Source of the DNA: Parabacteroides goldsteinii DSM 19448 = WAL 12034
Lineage (GTDB): Bacteria > Bacteroidota > Bacteroidia > Bacteroidales > Tannerellaceae
Length of the DNA stretch: 64,000 bases
Assembly: GCF_000969835.1 (NCBI RefSeq)
Contig: NZ_KQ033913.1
Coordinates: forward strand, 2,041,480-2,105,479
Reading direction: 5' to 3'
The notes beneath the pieces were generated by a model. The model did no database searches and was not told the origin of the DNA. It saw nothing but the letters and a program-made list of their open reading frames with translations. The position numbers were made by a program, and so were the translations under genes. This document shows positions 53,287-61,810 of this stretch, one piece after another (within the stretch, counting starts at the first letter, position 1; each line of letters begins with the position of its first letter).

Positions 53287-53366
53287 TTAGAGGTAGGTGT
53301 AAATAAATTTAGACGTACCTCTAATTCGATTTACACCTACCTCTAAATTTATTTAGACCTACCTCT
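53287..53366. repeat. 22-bp repeat array with two alternative stems after metF
   Basis: TACCTCT cores occur at 53316, 53338 and 53360, spaced exactly 22 bp, with one inverted copy at 53289. TTAGAGGTAGGTGTAAAT (53287-53304) and its perfect complement at 53329-53346 make an 18-bp stem. A second, overlapping 14-bp pairing is 53300-53313 with 53342-53355. It lies between convergent genes, so it may act as a two-way terminator. Confidence 0.85.
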
Positions 53367-53412
53367 GTCTGAAAAAACATTAGATTGCTTTACGCAGATC
53401 AACTGAATAACT

Positions 53413-54321
53413 TTACACCGTGAAGCGATTCAAATCCTTATCTTCACAATTATAGAAACCATCGATATGAATATTATTCTGCGTATCGATCTCCACAACA
53501 GCAAAACTGTTGTTATCGGGAAGGTTTCCTTCTATCATCCCTTTCATTGTCCAGTAGTGGATATTATTACGGAAACTGTAATGTCCCGCATGATGATGTC
53601 CCTGGAATACAGCTAGCACATTCCTATTTTCTTCTAACAAAGGAACTATTTCGTCCGCATTACTTACACAAAGCGATTTACTGATATCGGAGAAGCGGTC
53701 TAACAACTGATGGATAAAAATGATGACCGGTTTGTTATTTCCTTTCAATTCTTTTTTCAACCAGTCTATCTGGTCTTTAGGAATATATGCCTTTGTCCAG
53801 TCAAAATTACCTTTATCATACGGTGTACCGTCCAAATTGTAATTCGCATCCAGGACTATGAATTTTATATTATCAAAGGCAAATGAATAATAAGCTTTCT
53901 TGTCGGCATCCCCCTGATTGGAGGTATGTTGCAGGAAATCGTCTTTGGAGATGCTATCCATATCATGATTTCCCAGGACATGATAAACCGGTCCCCGGAA
54001 CGATTGAAAGACGTTTTCTATTTCATCCAGATAAGTAATTGTCTGTTCCCGCTGGGGGACGTTATCCTGATCTTTCAGATCGCCCATTTCGATCACAAAA
54101 TCCAGATTGGAAGAGTTGAAGACCTCCATGGCCTCTTTCAACTTATCCATTGTCTGAGGGAAATAACGGGTCCCATAAGGTTCCCGCCGCGAATAATGCA
54201 GATCGGTAACAACCCCAAACCGGACAGGCCGTTGTCCGCCACAAGATACAAATGAAGGAGAAGCTGCCAGGACCAACACCCCTCCGCATGCCTTTTTTAA
54301 AAATAAGCGTCTGTTCATCAT
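53413..54321 (-). CDS. Calcineurin-like metallophosphoesterase, exported
   Basis: The 302-residue protein starts NRRLFLKKACGGVLVLAA, with an Arg pair before a hydrophobic stretch and a lipobox-like SFVSC, so it may be a Tat-exported lipoprotein. The phosphoesterase motifs are VTDLHYS (D-x-H), MGDLKDQD (GD), LGNHDMD (GNHD), IFIHQLL and FQGHHHAGHY (GHxH). This is the full dimetal site. Substrates could be phosphorylated sugars or nucleotides in the periplasm. It is convergent with metF and ends just after a repeat array. Confidence 0.9.
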   Translation of the reverse strand: MMNRRLFLKKACGGVLVLAASPSFVSCGGQRPVRFGVVTDLHYSRREPYGTRYFPQTMDKLKEAMEVFNSSNLDFVIEMGDLKDQDNVPQREQTITYLDEIENVFQSFRGPVYHVLGNHDMDSISKDDFLQHTSNQGDADKKAYYSFAFDNIKFIVLDANYNLDGTPYDKGNFDWTKAYIPKDQIDWLKKELKGNNKPVIIFIHQLLDRFSDISKSLCVSNADEIVPLLEENRNVLAVFQGHHHAGHYSFRNNIHYWTMKGMIEGNLPDNNSFAVVEIDTQNNIHIDGFYNCEDKDLNRFTV

Positions 54322-54631
54322 CTTAAAAATTTCATAGGTTATAGAGTCATGCCGGTAACCTGCCGGATGTAGCAGGCTATCAGCATTGGCTTACAATATT
54401 AATAATAAAAAGTCAATATATCTACCATCCCGGATTTTGGATGAGTTGAGAACAAATTTTCAATCTCCCGAAAAAAGCTTATTTGTTAAATTACACCAAT
54501 TTCAAACCCAGATGCATCTTTTTAATGCCTTTACTCATCTTCTTTTCATACAAATACAAAAAAATCTGTCAGGCCGATAGGGGTTTTTGAAATATTTCTG
54601 TCTTACAGGTGGAATTTAAAAGAAAAAAGAA
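54322..54631. other. Non-coding gap upstream of the metallophosphoesterase
   Basis: About 310 bp, A/T rich. A small CCTGC/GCAGG hairpin with a seven-base loop lies near 54360-54380. I see no strong consensus promoter, and the few open frames are short and lack ribosome-binding signals. Confidence 0.5.
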
Positions 54632-54736
54632 ATGAAATACATACTATTCATTACTATGGATCTGGCAGTATATCCTTTTCTGCTACTATTTTATATAGTA
54701 AAATGCATCTTTGATAAGATACAACCAGCTCACTGA
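54632..54736 (+). CDS. Possible 34-residue membrane peptide
   Basis: A short frame starts MKYILFITMDLAVYPF and continues LLLFYIVKCIFDKIQPAH. It has a single hydrophobic segment and a positively charged end, with an A-rich sequence before the ATG. Its only independent support is a perfect hairpin 27 bp after the stop. I rate it as weak; it may be chance. Confidence 0.3.
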   Translation: MKYILFITMDLAVYPFLLLFYIVKCIFDKIQPAH

Positions 54737-54762
54737 TTTTCAATACAAAAGAACTTAAAAAC

Positions 54763-54809
54763 AAATTATACCGAATGACCATCCTGACAAAATTCATTCG
54801 GTATAATTT
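54763..54809. terminator. Perfect 16-bp hairpin between convergent units
   Basis: AAATTATACCGAATGA (54763-54778) and TCATTCGGTATAATTT (54794-54809) pair perfectly around 15 bases. On the minus strand it is followed by a T-rich stretch. It lies 61 bp beyond the stop of the GH106-like gene, so it most likely ends the minus-strand polysaccharide locus. Confidence 0.75.
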
Positions 54810-54869
54810 ACATGGATTTATAAAAAGGCCTTTTTAATTGCTTCTTATAATGTGTCTTCGCTGGAAACA

Positions 54870-57800
54870 TTATCTTACAGGGACTTTTGTCTTAAGCGAT
54901 GGAGTTTCCCAAACCGTCAGCGACACCGGACCTAACAAACCTGCCACACCGTCACCTCTATAGGGAGTAGGGATAATTTGATAATGATTAGACAATGTGC
55001 TGTATACCAGAACTTCTATATGGTTCTTCCCTGATTTGACCTGTTTGCTGATATCAACCGTGTACAGAGAACCCATAACTATACCTACGTCTTGTCCATT
55101 GACTTTTACCTCACACGACGCATTAACTTCGCCCAAATCAAGAATTACCTTATTATTCGATTTTATTGAGGGTATAACAACCTCTTTCCTATAATACATC
55201 CCCCCCGAATAATGCTTAAGAGCCCCTGTTTCCGACCAGTTACCAGCTTCCAGTATACCTTTGCCAGTCTTTATCTTTATCGGTTCGCAAATGACAGCTG
55301 TTCCTTGGTAACCAGGTTTCCGCCTAACCGAGAAAGCAATTAATCCTGCATCCTTCCGAGGAGTGGGAATAATAACCCGGTACTTGCATATACCCGAGCG
55401 ATCCGTTGAAAGAAGCTGAACATTTTTTCCTGTTATTTCCTTCCCGTTGTGCCATATTTTCAGGTCCTGCCCTACTACAGTTATCTCTAATTCCTCCGTA
55501 CCTGGCGCAGAACGAAAACGGTAATTCCACATAAGGTTATCACCTCCATAAGGATCATACAAAAGATGATCTCCCAAAGCCCAACGCGTAGAAATGACTT
55601 TGGCATAAGTAGACGGTTTCTCTGGTGTAAGAGAAGATGCAGGGAAGAACACTACAGCACTTCTCTCTCGAAAATCCCTATAAGCACCTTTCTGGAATTT
55701 AAATTCCGTTTTGGGGGTACCGATATAGGCGACAACCACCTGATGCCAACCTTGATCTAGTAAAAGATTTTCATTAACAGCTTTCCCATCAACCAATAGA
55801 AAATCAGGTTTAATACCACACACTTCCACTCGGTAATTATCCTTTGCGGGTGCATAAACCATACTACGGTATATTTGGTGGCCCCCCTGATCCAAGATAA
55901 AGAAACCGTCGCTTACTTTTCCTTTTAGTCCATGCCATCCCTGTGAACCGGGGTTGTCAAAGACTCCGAACTGCCATGAAAATTCCAATATTTTTCCCGG
56001 CTTCCTACTTTCAGCCAAAACATCAGATATATTGCTCATAGACTCCCCTGCCGATTTGAAATAACTTACAAATTGTTCCCCATAACCATATATACTTTCT
56101 TTCCAACCAGAATCATCAAAATAAGGATTCATCCAATTATCAGGTGATAGTGCAGCCGCACAATGCTTGAACGAACGAGCCTCAGCACCTATCATATCCG
56201 ATGCGGGAAAACGATAATCCCCCCATTTATTATCCATTGTTGGCAATAATTCTGTTTCCCATACCCCAGTAATAGCAGTATGGTAAATCTGTATCGATTC
56301 TTTCCGATATTCCGGTAAAAACACCGGTATTCCCGGTGAAAAAACGAACAAATACGAGTTGTCCGATTCTTTTTCAAGCAAAAGCCATGTTCCCTCTTCT
56401 GTCTGACGGACAACAGGATAATCTATAATTGTCCCATCAGATGCATTCCACAATTCCACTTTGCCAGTAGCTCTGAAAAAACATTCCGTACCTTTGGGAA
56501 CATCCATGACCATATATACATTCCTTTCCCCGATACACCGATGCAAAGCCTTTCCAGCTCCACCAACAGGTTTGAAGTCCGGGGTAATCTGTGACCAGAT
56601 CTGTTCCACCAGATCATCGCCAGCTATATATATTCCAGTTCCACCAGATGTATTAACCCGCTTGTCCGTTGTTTTGCCCCGAACAACTTCACCTGCAGTC
56701 AAGCCAAATATTTCACGAACCATCGCATCCACAACAGGATCGTTTTCCCCGATGCGCGTACTAGCCTTTGGCAACTCCCCTGTTGCTATGACAATCCCAC
56801 CTGCCCGGTAAAATTCCAACACTTTTTCCATAGATGCATAATGTAATGCTTTCATATTAGCAAGTATGAGTATTTTATATTTCTCACCTGCCACATGTAA
56901 ACAGCCATCTGCCACTTTTGCCTTCTGTAATGACCGATAATCCATAAAGTCATAATCCAAACCGGCATTACTCAACTTCATAGCCTGATCGAAAGTAATT
57001 TTAGTATTAGCTTCAGGATATGCTTGCAAAGATTCTGTCGGATACATCAGTGCTATGTCACAAACATGTGTTCCCTGACTCATCAAATAACTCAGCCTTT
57101 CGGTGTATTCAAGCCATCTTTTCATATGCGGCCAATAGGGCATTCTAAAATGGAAACAAGGAGGTGCCCATTCCCACCAACCTCCATGGGTAGAATAATA
57201 TAATCCATGCATACATACCAAATTCCCACCAGCCATAAAATGGTGATCCATCTGCTTAGTCAACCATGAAGCAGAACTTCCCCATCCCATGCTATGAAAA
57301 GCTTCCAACCATGTCCGTTGACGTTCATACAGATGAGTAATAGAACTCGACACCTTAGTTTGCAGAAAACTGGAGCCTGTTGATGGAGCATCATTACCGG
57401 GAGCTGTATACCAGGAATTTGCCCTAAAATAATCCACATATGCTAAAGGATCCTTGCCACGGCGCAGATTATCACTACCATAGATCAATCCACGCGAAAC
57501 ATGCCAATCATAAATAGGACGAAAATAACGTTCTTCCGCCAAATCCATCAAGACATCACAATAATCCAAACGTATTTTAGGAGTGATATCACCTATAAAC
57601 TCTTTCAATGCCGGCAGATATAAAGTTATATCATACCCTTTCCTTTTTTCAAATTCATCCCGAAAATCTTCTGCCCATGATCCCATTTTAATAGGATATG
57701 ACAATTCGTCCTGAAAAAAATAATTCATTCCGTCAGGAACAGCGTCACTCATACGTCTTTCGAAACGATCGAAATATACACGAACATACTCTTTACCTAT

Positions 57801-58517
57801 ATCTGGATGCAGAAGGTGATTTTCTTTTGTCGATATGATATAAACTTTATAACTGTTATCACACGGTACTTCCCATAAAAGTTTGTCTCCGGAGATATAT
57901 TTTGTTAAATCTGTCTTTCCCGGCCATACTACTGCTGTCAAGAATTTATCAGGAATATCATAAGTAAAAGTTGTTCCTCCCTTTACAGTTACCGATTGAA
58001 TATTCAGTTCCCCCTGATAACCACGAAATTTTGCCATTTCCTGTAACTCATCAGAATAATACCCATTACCGATCCAACCAACCGTATAATCATCCAATCC
58101 TAATCCGATATTTTTCGATGCACATTCTTTTGCAAACCAACTCCAGGTATTCCACCAGTCTTCTGAAAAGATTTTTGGCCTTCCTGATTCTGTTTTTCCA
58201 AACAAGCCATACCCGTCTTTCATATTTTCAACATCTACCTTAGGATCCAAATGAATATAACTCACAGCAAAACCATCCGTTGCCGACTCTGACAAAATCT
58301 CAAGTTGTTCTTTCATCCGTTCTCTGTTCAGACTATCACCATTCCACCAATAAAAGGGAACATTTCCATAACCTTTCGGAGGGCAGGAAAATCCGGAAAG
58401 AATATCTGCATCCTTTTGCGGATATCCTCTAAACTTCTGAGATTGGGAAAAAATCATCTGACAGAAAAAAACAAAGAAACAAACTACTATTATCCTTTTC
58501 TTATCAAAAATACCCAT
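54870..58517 (-). CDS. GH106-like glycoside hydrolase (putative alpha-L-rhamnosidase)
   Basis: The 1215-residue secreted protein (signal peptide about 1-25) resembles family GH106. The opening GFSCPPKGYGNVPFYWWNG matches the typical PP...yWwWnG start of its catalytic barrel. YLMSQGTHVCDIALMYP lies in the second part, and the C-terminal GMYYRKEVVIPS, LDLGEVNASCEVKVNG and GLLGPVSL match the terminal sugar-binding beta-sandwich seen in this family and GH2-like enzymes. I choose the ATG at 58517 because GGAGG lies 8-12 bases before it; the next ATG upstream (58535) would overlap more. The gene overlaps the upstream GH10-like gene by 14 bp, so they are translationally coupled. The substrate is probably a rhamnose-containing glycan. 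Confidence 0.78.
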   Translation of the reverse strand: MGIFDKKRIIVVCFFVFFCQMIFSQSQKFRGYPQKDADILSGFSCPPKGYGNVPFYWWNGDSLNRERMKEQLEILSESATDGFAVSYIHLDPKVDVENMKDGYGLFGKTESGRPKIFSEDWWNTWSWFAKECASKNIGLGLDDYTVGWIGNGYYSDELQEMAKFRGYQGELNIQSVTVKGGTTFTYDIPDKFLTAVVWPGKTDLTKYISGDKLLWEVPCDNSYKVYIISTKENHLLHPDIGKEYVRVYFDRFERRMSDAVPDGMNYFFQDELSYPIKMGSWAEDFRDEFEKRKGYDITLYLPALKEFIGDITPKIRLDYCDVLMDLAEERYFRPIYDWHVSRGLIYGSDNLRRGKDPLAYVDYFRANSWYTAPGNDAPSTGSSFLQTKVSSSITHLYERQRTWLEAFHSMGWGSSASWLTKQMDHHFMAGGNLVCMHGLYYSTHGGWWEWAPPCFHFRMPYWPHMKRWLEYTERLSYLMSQGTHVCDIALMYPTESLQAYPEANTKITFDQAMKLSNAGLDYDFMDYRSLQKAKVADGCLHVAGEKYKILILANMKALHYASMEKVLEFYRAGGIVIATGELPKASTRIGENDPVVDAMVREIFGLTAGEVVRGKTTDKRVNTSGGTGIYIAGDDLVEQIWSQITPDFKPVGGAGKALHRCIGERNVYMVMDVPKGTECFFRATGKVELWNASDGTIIDYPVVRQTEEGTWLLLEKESDNSYLFVFSPGIPVFLPEYRKESIQIYHTAITGVWETELLPTMDNKWGDYRFPASDMIGAEARSFKHCAAALSPDNWMNPYFDDSGWKESIYGYGEQFVSYFKSAGESMSNISDVLAESRKPGKILEFSWQFGVFDNPGSQGWHGLKGKVSDGFFILDQGGHQIYRSMVYAPAKDNYRVEVCGIKPDFLLVDGKAVNENLLLDQGWHQVVVAYIGTPKTEFKFQKGAYRDFRERSAVVFFPASSLTPEKPSTYAKVISTRWALGDHLLYDPYGGDNLMWNYRFRSAPGTEELEITVVGQDLKIWHNGKEITGKNVQLLSTDRSGICKYRVIIPTPRKDAGLIAFSVRRKPGYQGTAVICEPIKIKTGKGILEAGNWSETGALKHYSGGMYYRKEVVIPSIKSNNKVILDLGEVNASCEVKVNGQDVGIVMGSLYTVDISKQVKSGKNHIEVLVYSTLSNHYQIIPTPYRGDGVAGLLGPVSLTVWETPSLKTKVPVR

Positions 58518-60120
58518 GCGTTTCCACCTCCCCATATTTTAGTGCCAATTCAATCCTTTTTACAACAAAACCCTCACCTTCAAAACGAATGTTATTATAT
58601 CCTTTAATCATTTCATTTACCGGAACAATAAAGGCATATTCACACTCTTTACCTTTCAGTCCGCGTGCTTTATCGTATAAAGCAACATATTCCGAACGCT
58701 GTTCTACTAAAAGGATATCATTGACAAATACCTTAAAATCCGTATTCTCATTATTACGGATGAAAAGAATAGCCTCCAATGGCGGATGTTTTTTTACATC
58801 ATCCCCTATAAAAAATGGAGCTACAGCATTTCCTACTACATTCAATGGCAAAGGAGAACCCGGATCAACACGGTATTCCCTTATGCCATCTGATAAAGCA
58901 TATATTTTATTCCTGTTTTTTAATGTATTCAACGAGCCGAGTTCCTGCAACAATTCAGGAATCATCGCCCTGCATACCAAACTACCAGGCTCCAAGGTAT
59001 ATTTTTTTCCGGCATTAGCATATTGACCAAAATAGAAATTAAACAAATATAACCCATCGGCTCCCTGAGCCAAAGCATGTGACGCCATCCCCCTATGCAT
59101 ACCATGTGACCATAATTCACGGGCCTTATAACCACCATCATCAATACTTGCATAAACGGGAATTTTCAAACCATTTAAATCCTCTTTAAAACGAGCCACC
59201 GGCATAGCTGGATTTCCGCGCCAATGCACTCCTATACTTAAAAAATCAACCAGTCCTTCCCGTATCCATGTTTTTACGTCCAAAGCTTTATCCAAACAAT
59301 CCCGAACAGTAGGCGGGACACGTGCCGATAATAATATTTTTCTTCCACGCTTTACTGAAATTTGATCTACTTTGCTTCGTATATCCCTTACGAATTGTGT
59401 CATAACTTCCACATTTTGTGCATATTCCTCCGTTTTGAAATTTACAATAAAACGCATAAAATCCAGATCAAAACCGTCTATCATCTCATATTTTTCCAGT
59501 TGCTCGGCGATGATAGCCAGTTTATGTTCCCGCACTTCCTTATGCGAAAAGTCGAGTGCACCGGCACTATTCCATCCTTGTGAAGGATCGTTAGTCCAAT
59601 ATTGCGGATGGTTCATCCAAAAATCACTATACCATACAGGACAATTTCCCAAAGTATCTGCAAAATGTAGGTCATTCATCCTGTATGTAATAAAAGCTTC
59701 TAAGCCATTTTTCTTAGCACGTGTCAATGTTGCCCGAATCAGATCGGTTCCCTCTTTCTCCAGATTCAAATGATTCCGATAATATTTCTTGAAATTTTCA
59801 TATTCCTTCACATTGTCGCCACAGTTCAATGTTCCATCCCGATCGTCCCCAAAAACCCGTCCGTATTTGGACCTGTAATACAAGAAATCACTTCCGGAAC
59901 AAATCATATAGGTCGTAACTTGTGAATTGGAAACCATATCCACATATTGATTCAAATCATCCACCGACAAAGGTCGCTGATTAAACCAATAATTACCCAA
60001 TATTTCAGAACCGTCATTATTATGGATAATACGAAAAGAGCCATTATTTTTTGCTTCCAAGCATGAAGTCAAAGACAATATAATAACTATAGAAGAACAA
60101 AGATGTTTTCTTATTTTCAT
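58504..60120 (-). CDS. GH10-like TIM-barrel lipoprotein (putative glycoside hydrolase)
   Basis: The 538-residue protein has a lipoprotein signal with LTSC (Cys20). Its core looks like the GH10-related (GHL10/PF02638-like) barrel: WFNQRPLSVDDL, ATLTRAKKNGLEAFITYRM, then GALDFSHKEVREHKLAIIAEQL and YEMIDGFDLDFMRF, where the Asp residues sit on barrel strands, and LSARVPPTVRDCLDKALDV with VDFLSIGVHWRG. A C-terminal beta-rich part follows (about 400-538). Its place between a SusD gene and a GH106-like enzyme supports carbohydrate breakdown. The exact family and substrate are uncertain. Confidence 0.7.
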   Translation of the reverse strand: MKIRKHLCSSIVIILSLTSCLEAKNNGSFRIIHNNDGSEILGNYWFNQRPLSVDDLNQYVDMVSNSQVTTYMICSGSDFLYYRSKYGRVFGDDRDGTLNCGDNVKEYENFKKYYRNHLNLEKEGTDLIRATLTRAKKNGLEAFITYRMNDLHFADTLGNCPVWYSDFWMNHPQYWTNDPSQGWNSAGALDFSHKEVREHKLAIIAEQLEKYEMIDGFDLDFMRFIVNFKTEEYAQNVEVMTQFVRDIRSKVDQISVKRGRKILLSARVPPTVRDCLDKALDVKTWIREGLVDFLSIGVHWRGNPAMPVARFKEDLNGLKIPVYASIDDGGYKARELWSHGMHRGMASHALAQGADGLYLFNFYFGQYANAGKKYTLEPGSLVCRAMIPELLQELGSLNTLKNRNKIYALSDGIREYRVDPGSPLPLNVVGNAVAPFFIGDDVKKHPPLEAILFIRNNENTDFKVFVNDILLVEQRSEYVALYDKARGLKGKECEYAFIVPVNEMIKGYNNIRFEGEGFVVKRIELALKYGEVETHGYF

Positions 60121-60230
60121 TGATACACATTTAATAAATTATTAAACTATTTCAGTAAACAGATCAAATTAATGGTACATCAACCAGTTATGATGTACCA
60201 CCATTAAGTTCTTTATAATTTTTTATTCAG

Positions 60231-61784
60231 TTAATAACCAGGGGTTTGTTCTACCAGTGGATCGCCTGTTATTAATCCGACATTGATCGGCCACAATACT
60301 TTATAACTCTCTTTATTATAATCCAGGATAGGCTGTTCCGAACCATAATGAACTATTGGCGAAAAGACTAATGCTCTACCTGATGCATCCTGCATACGAC
60401 GAATATCATGCCATCTTTTTCCTTCATAAACAAACTCTTTATCCCGTTCGAATAATATAGCCAGTTCATTTTCTTCAAAACTTCCGTTTACATGAGCATG
60501 TACAGCTGGATCATAATTTACACTATAAGCACGTTGACGAATCTGATTAATATAAGGAGAAGGATCATTACCCAGTTTATTTTCTATTTCAGCTAACATT
60601 AATAATACTTCGGCATAACGATAAATCACAACATCCGATACAAAAACACGATTCCCCGACGAATTGACAATTCCTACACCCTTACGAAGCGCCACACCTT
60701 TATTGGTGACATTTCCATCTTTATCTTTCAAATAAAAATCTATGAATGTAGCATTTCGGCGTAAATCCTCCGCATCATAACTTTCAAAAAGTTCATATTT
60801 AAAAGCATGAAAATAAAGACCTTTGTTTAACATTTGTAATGTATCTCCCATCAAAACTCCATTCGAACCATACACCCGGTTTATAAAGGTAGGAGGATAG
60901 GCAAATTTAGCTGCAGAGTTCGCTGCTTCGCCATCCAAAAAACGCATAGCCATAATAATTTCCTTATTTTCTTTATTGGAATATTCAAACACATCACTAA
61001 AATTAGGTAATAAAGTAAATTTGTCAACAAGCTGAAGCAAAGCATCCTTTGCTATCTGCAAGTCGTTTGTTTCTGGTTGTTGATCCCTATCCGGAACCTT
61101 TGCCGACCAAAGATAAGTTTCAGCTTTGAGCATCAATGTTGCGGACTTTGACCAAATAGAAGTTCCTTTAAAAGTGAAATCAGATCCGAAATATTCTTCC
61201 GATTTAGCAATATCGGATTTAATAAAATCCAGGGTTTCTTTCGGTGTTGATCTTGCAACATACAAATCCTCAGCAGAAGTAACACCTTCAACTACTTTTG
61301 CCTGATCTATCACAGGTACCCCACCATAAGCACGATAAAGCATAAAATAATGGTAAGCACGAAGTCCATATGCTTGCCCCAAATAATATCCTCGATCACT
61401 AGCAGAAAGGAATGTACATCCTTTTTCTACTTCCGAAATAAAATGATTCACTCGCATAATATGGGGATATAAATTATACCAATCTGATACACCCGTAGCA
61501 TCTTTTGTGAAGGTATTATCTTTTATCGGTGAAGTGTTTTCTATTGAAGTATTAATAATTGTCGTATTTAATAAAGAGGTTCCCCCTCTAGCTTCACCAA
61601 AAAAGTATCTGACTTCGTGTGTGCTGCGCAAGTCATAATGAAGAGCCAACATGTTACTATTAACCAAAGAAGTACTACTCCAATAATTACCAGTAGCAAA
61701 ATAATCTTCTGGTGACAAATCCAAGCTATCGCATGCTGAAAAAAACAGCGAACACAAACTTATAATAACTAATATACGTTTCAT
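60231..61784 (-). CDS. SusD/RagB-family outer-membrane lipoprotein
   Basis: The 517-residue protein has a lipoprotein signal with FSAC (Cys18) followed by DSLDLSPEDYFATGNYW, and the typical SusD helical repeats (AYGLRAYHYFMLYRAYGGVPVI, the canonical region). At the C-terminus FERDKEFVYEGKRWHDIRRM and YPINVGLITGDPLVEQTPGY-like text match the RagB/SusD domain. It belongs to the classical branch, unlike the three SusD proteins at 18093-36222. It lies 26 bp downstream of the SusC at the window end and 110 bp before the hydrolase genes. Confidence 0.93.
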   Translation of the reverse strand: MKRILVIISLCSLFFSACDSLDLSPEDYFATGNYWSSTSLVNSNMLALHYDLRSTHEVRYFFGEARGGTSLLNTTIINTSIENTSPIKDNTFTKDATGVSDWYNLYPHIMRVNHFISEVEKGCTFLSASDRGYYLGQAYGLRAYHYFMLYRAYGGVPVIDQAKVVEGVTSAEDLYVARSTPKETLDFIKSDIAKSEEYFGSDFTFKGTSIWSKSATLMLKAETYLWSAKVPDRDQQPETNDLQIAKDALLQLVDKFTLLPNFSDVFEYSNKENKEIIMAMRFLDGEAANSAAKFAYPPTFINRVYGSNGVLMGDTLQMLNKGLYFHAFKYELFESYDAEDLRRNATFIDFYLKDKDGNVTNKGVALRKGVGIVNSSGNRVFVSDVVIYRYAEVLLMLAEIENKLGNDPSPYINQIRQRAYSVNYDPAVHAHVNGSFEENELAILFERDKEFVYEGKRWHDIRRMQDASGRALVFSPIVHYGSEQPILDYNKESYKVLWPINVGLITGDPLVEQTPGY

Positions 61785-61810
61785 ATCTAATTATTTATTG
61801 AGGTTATACA

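Noticed and set aside
54386..54580. 64-codon plus-strand frame in the gap upstream of the phosphoesterase
   Set aside because: No start signal, low-complexity composition and no conserved features visible.
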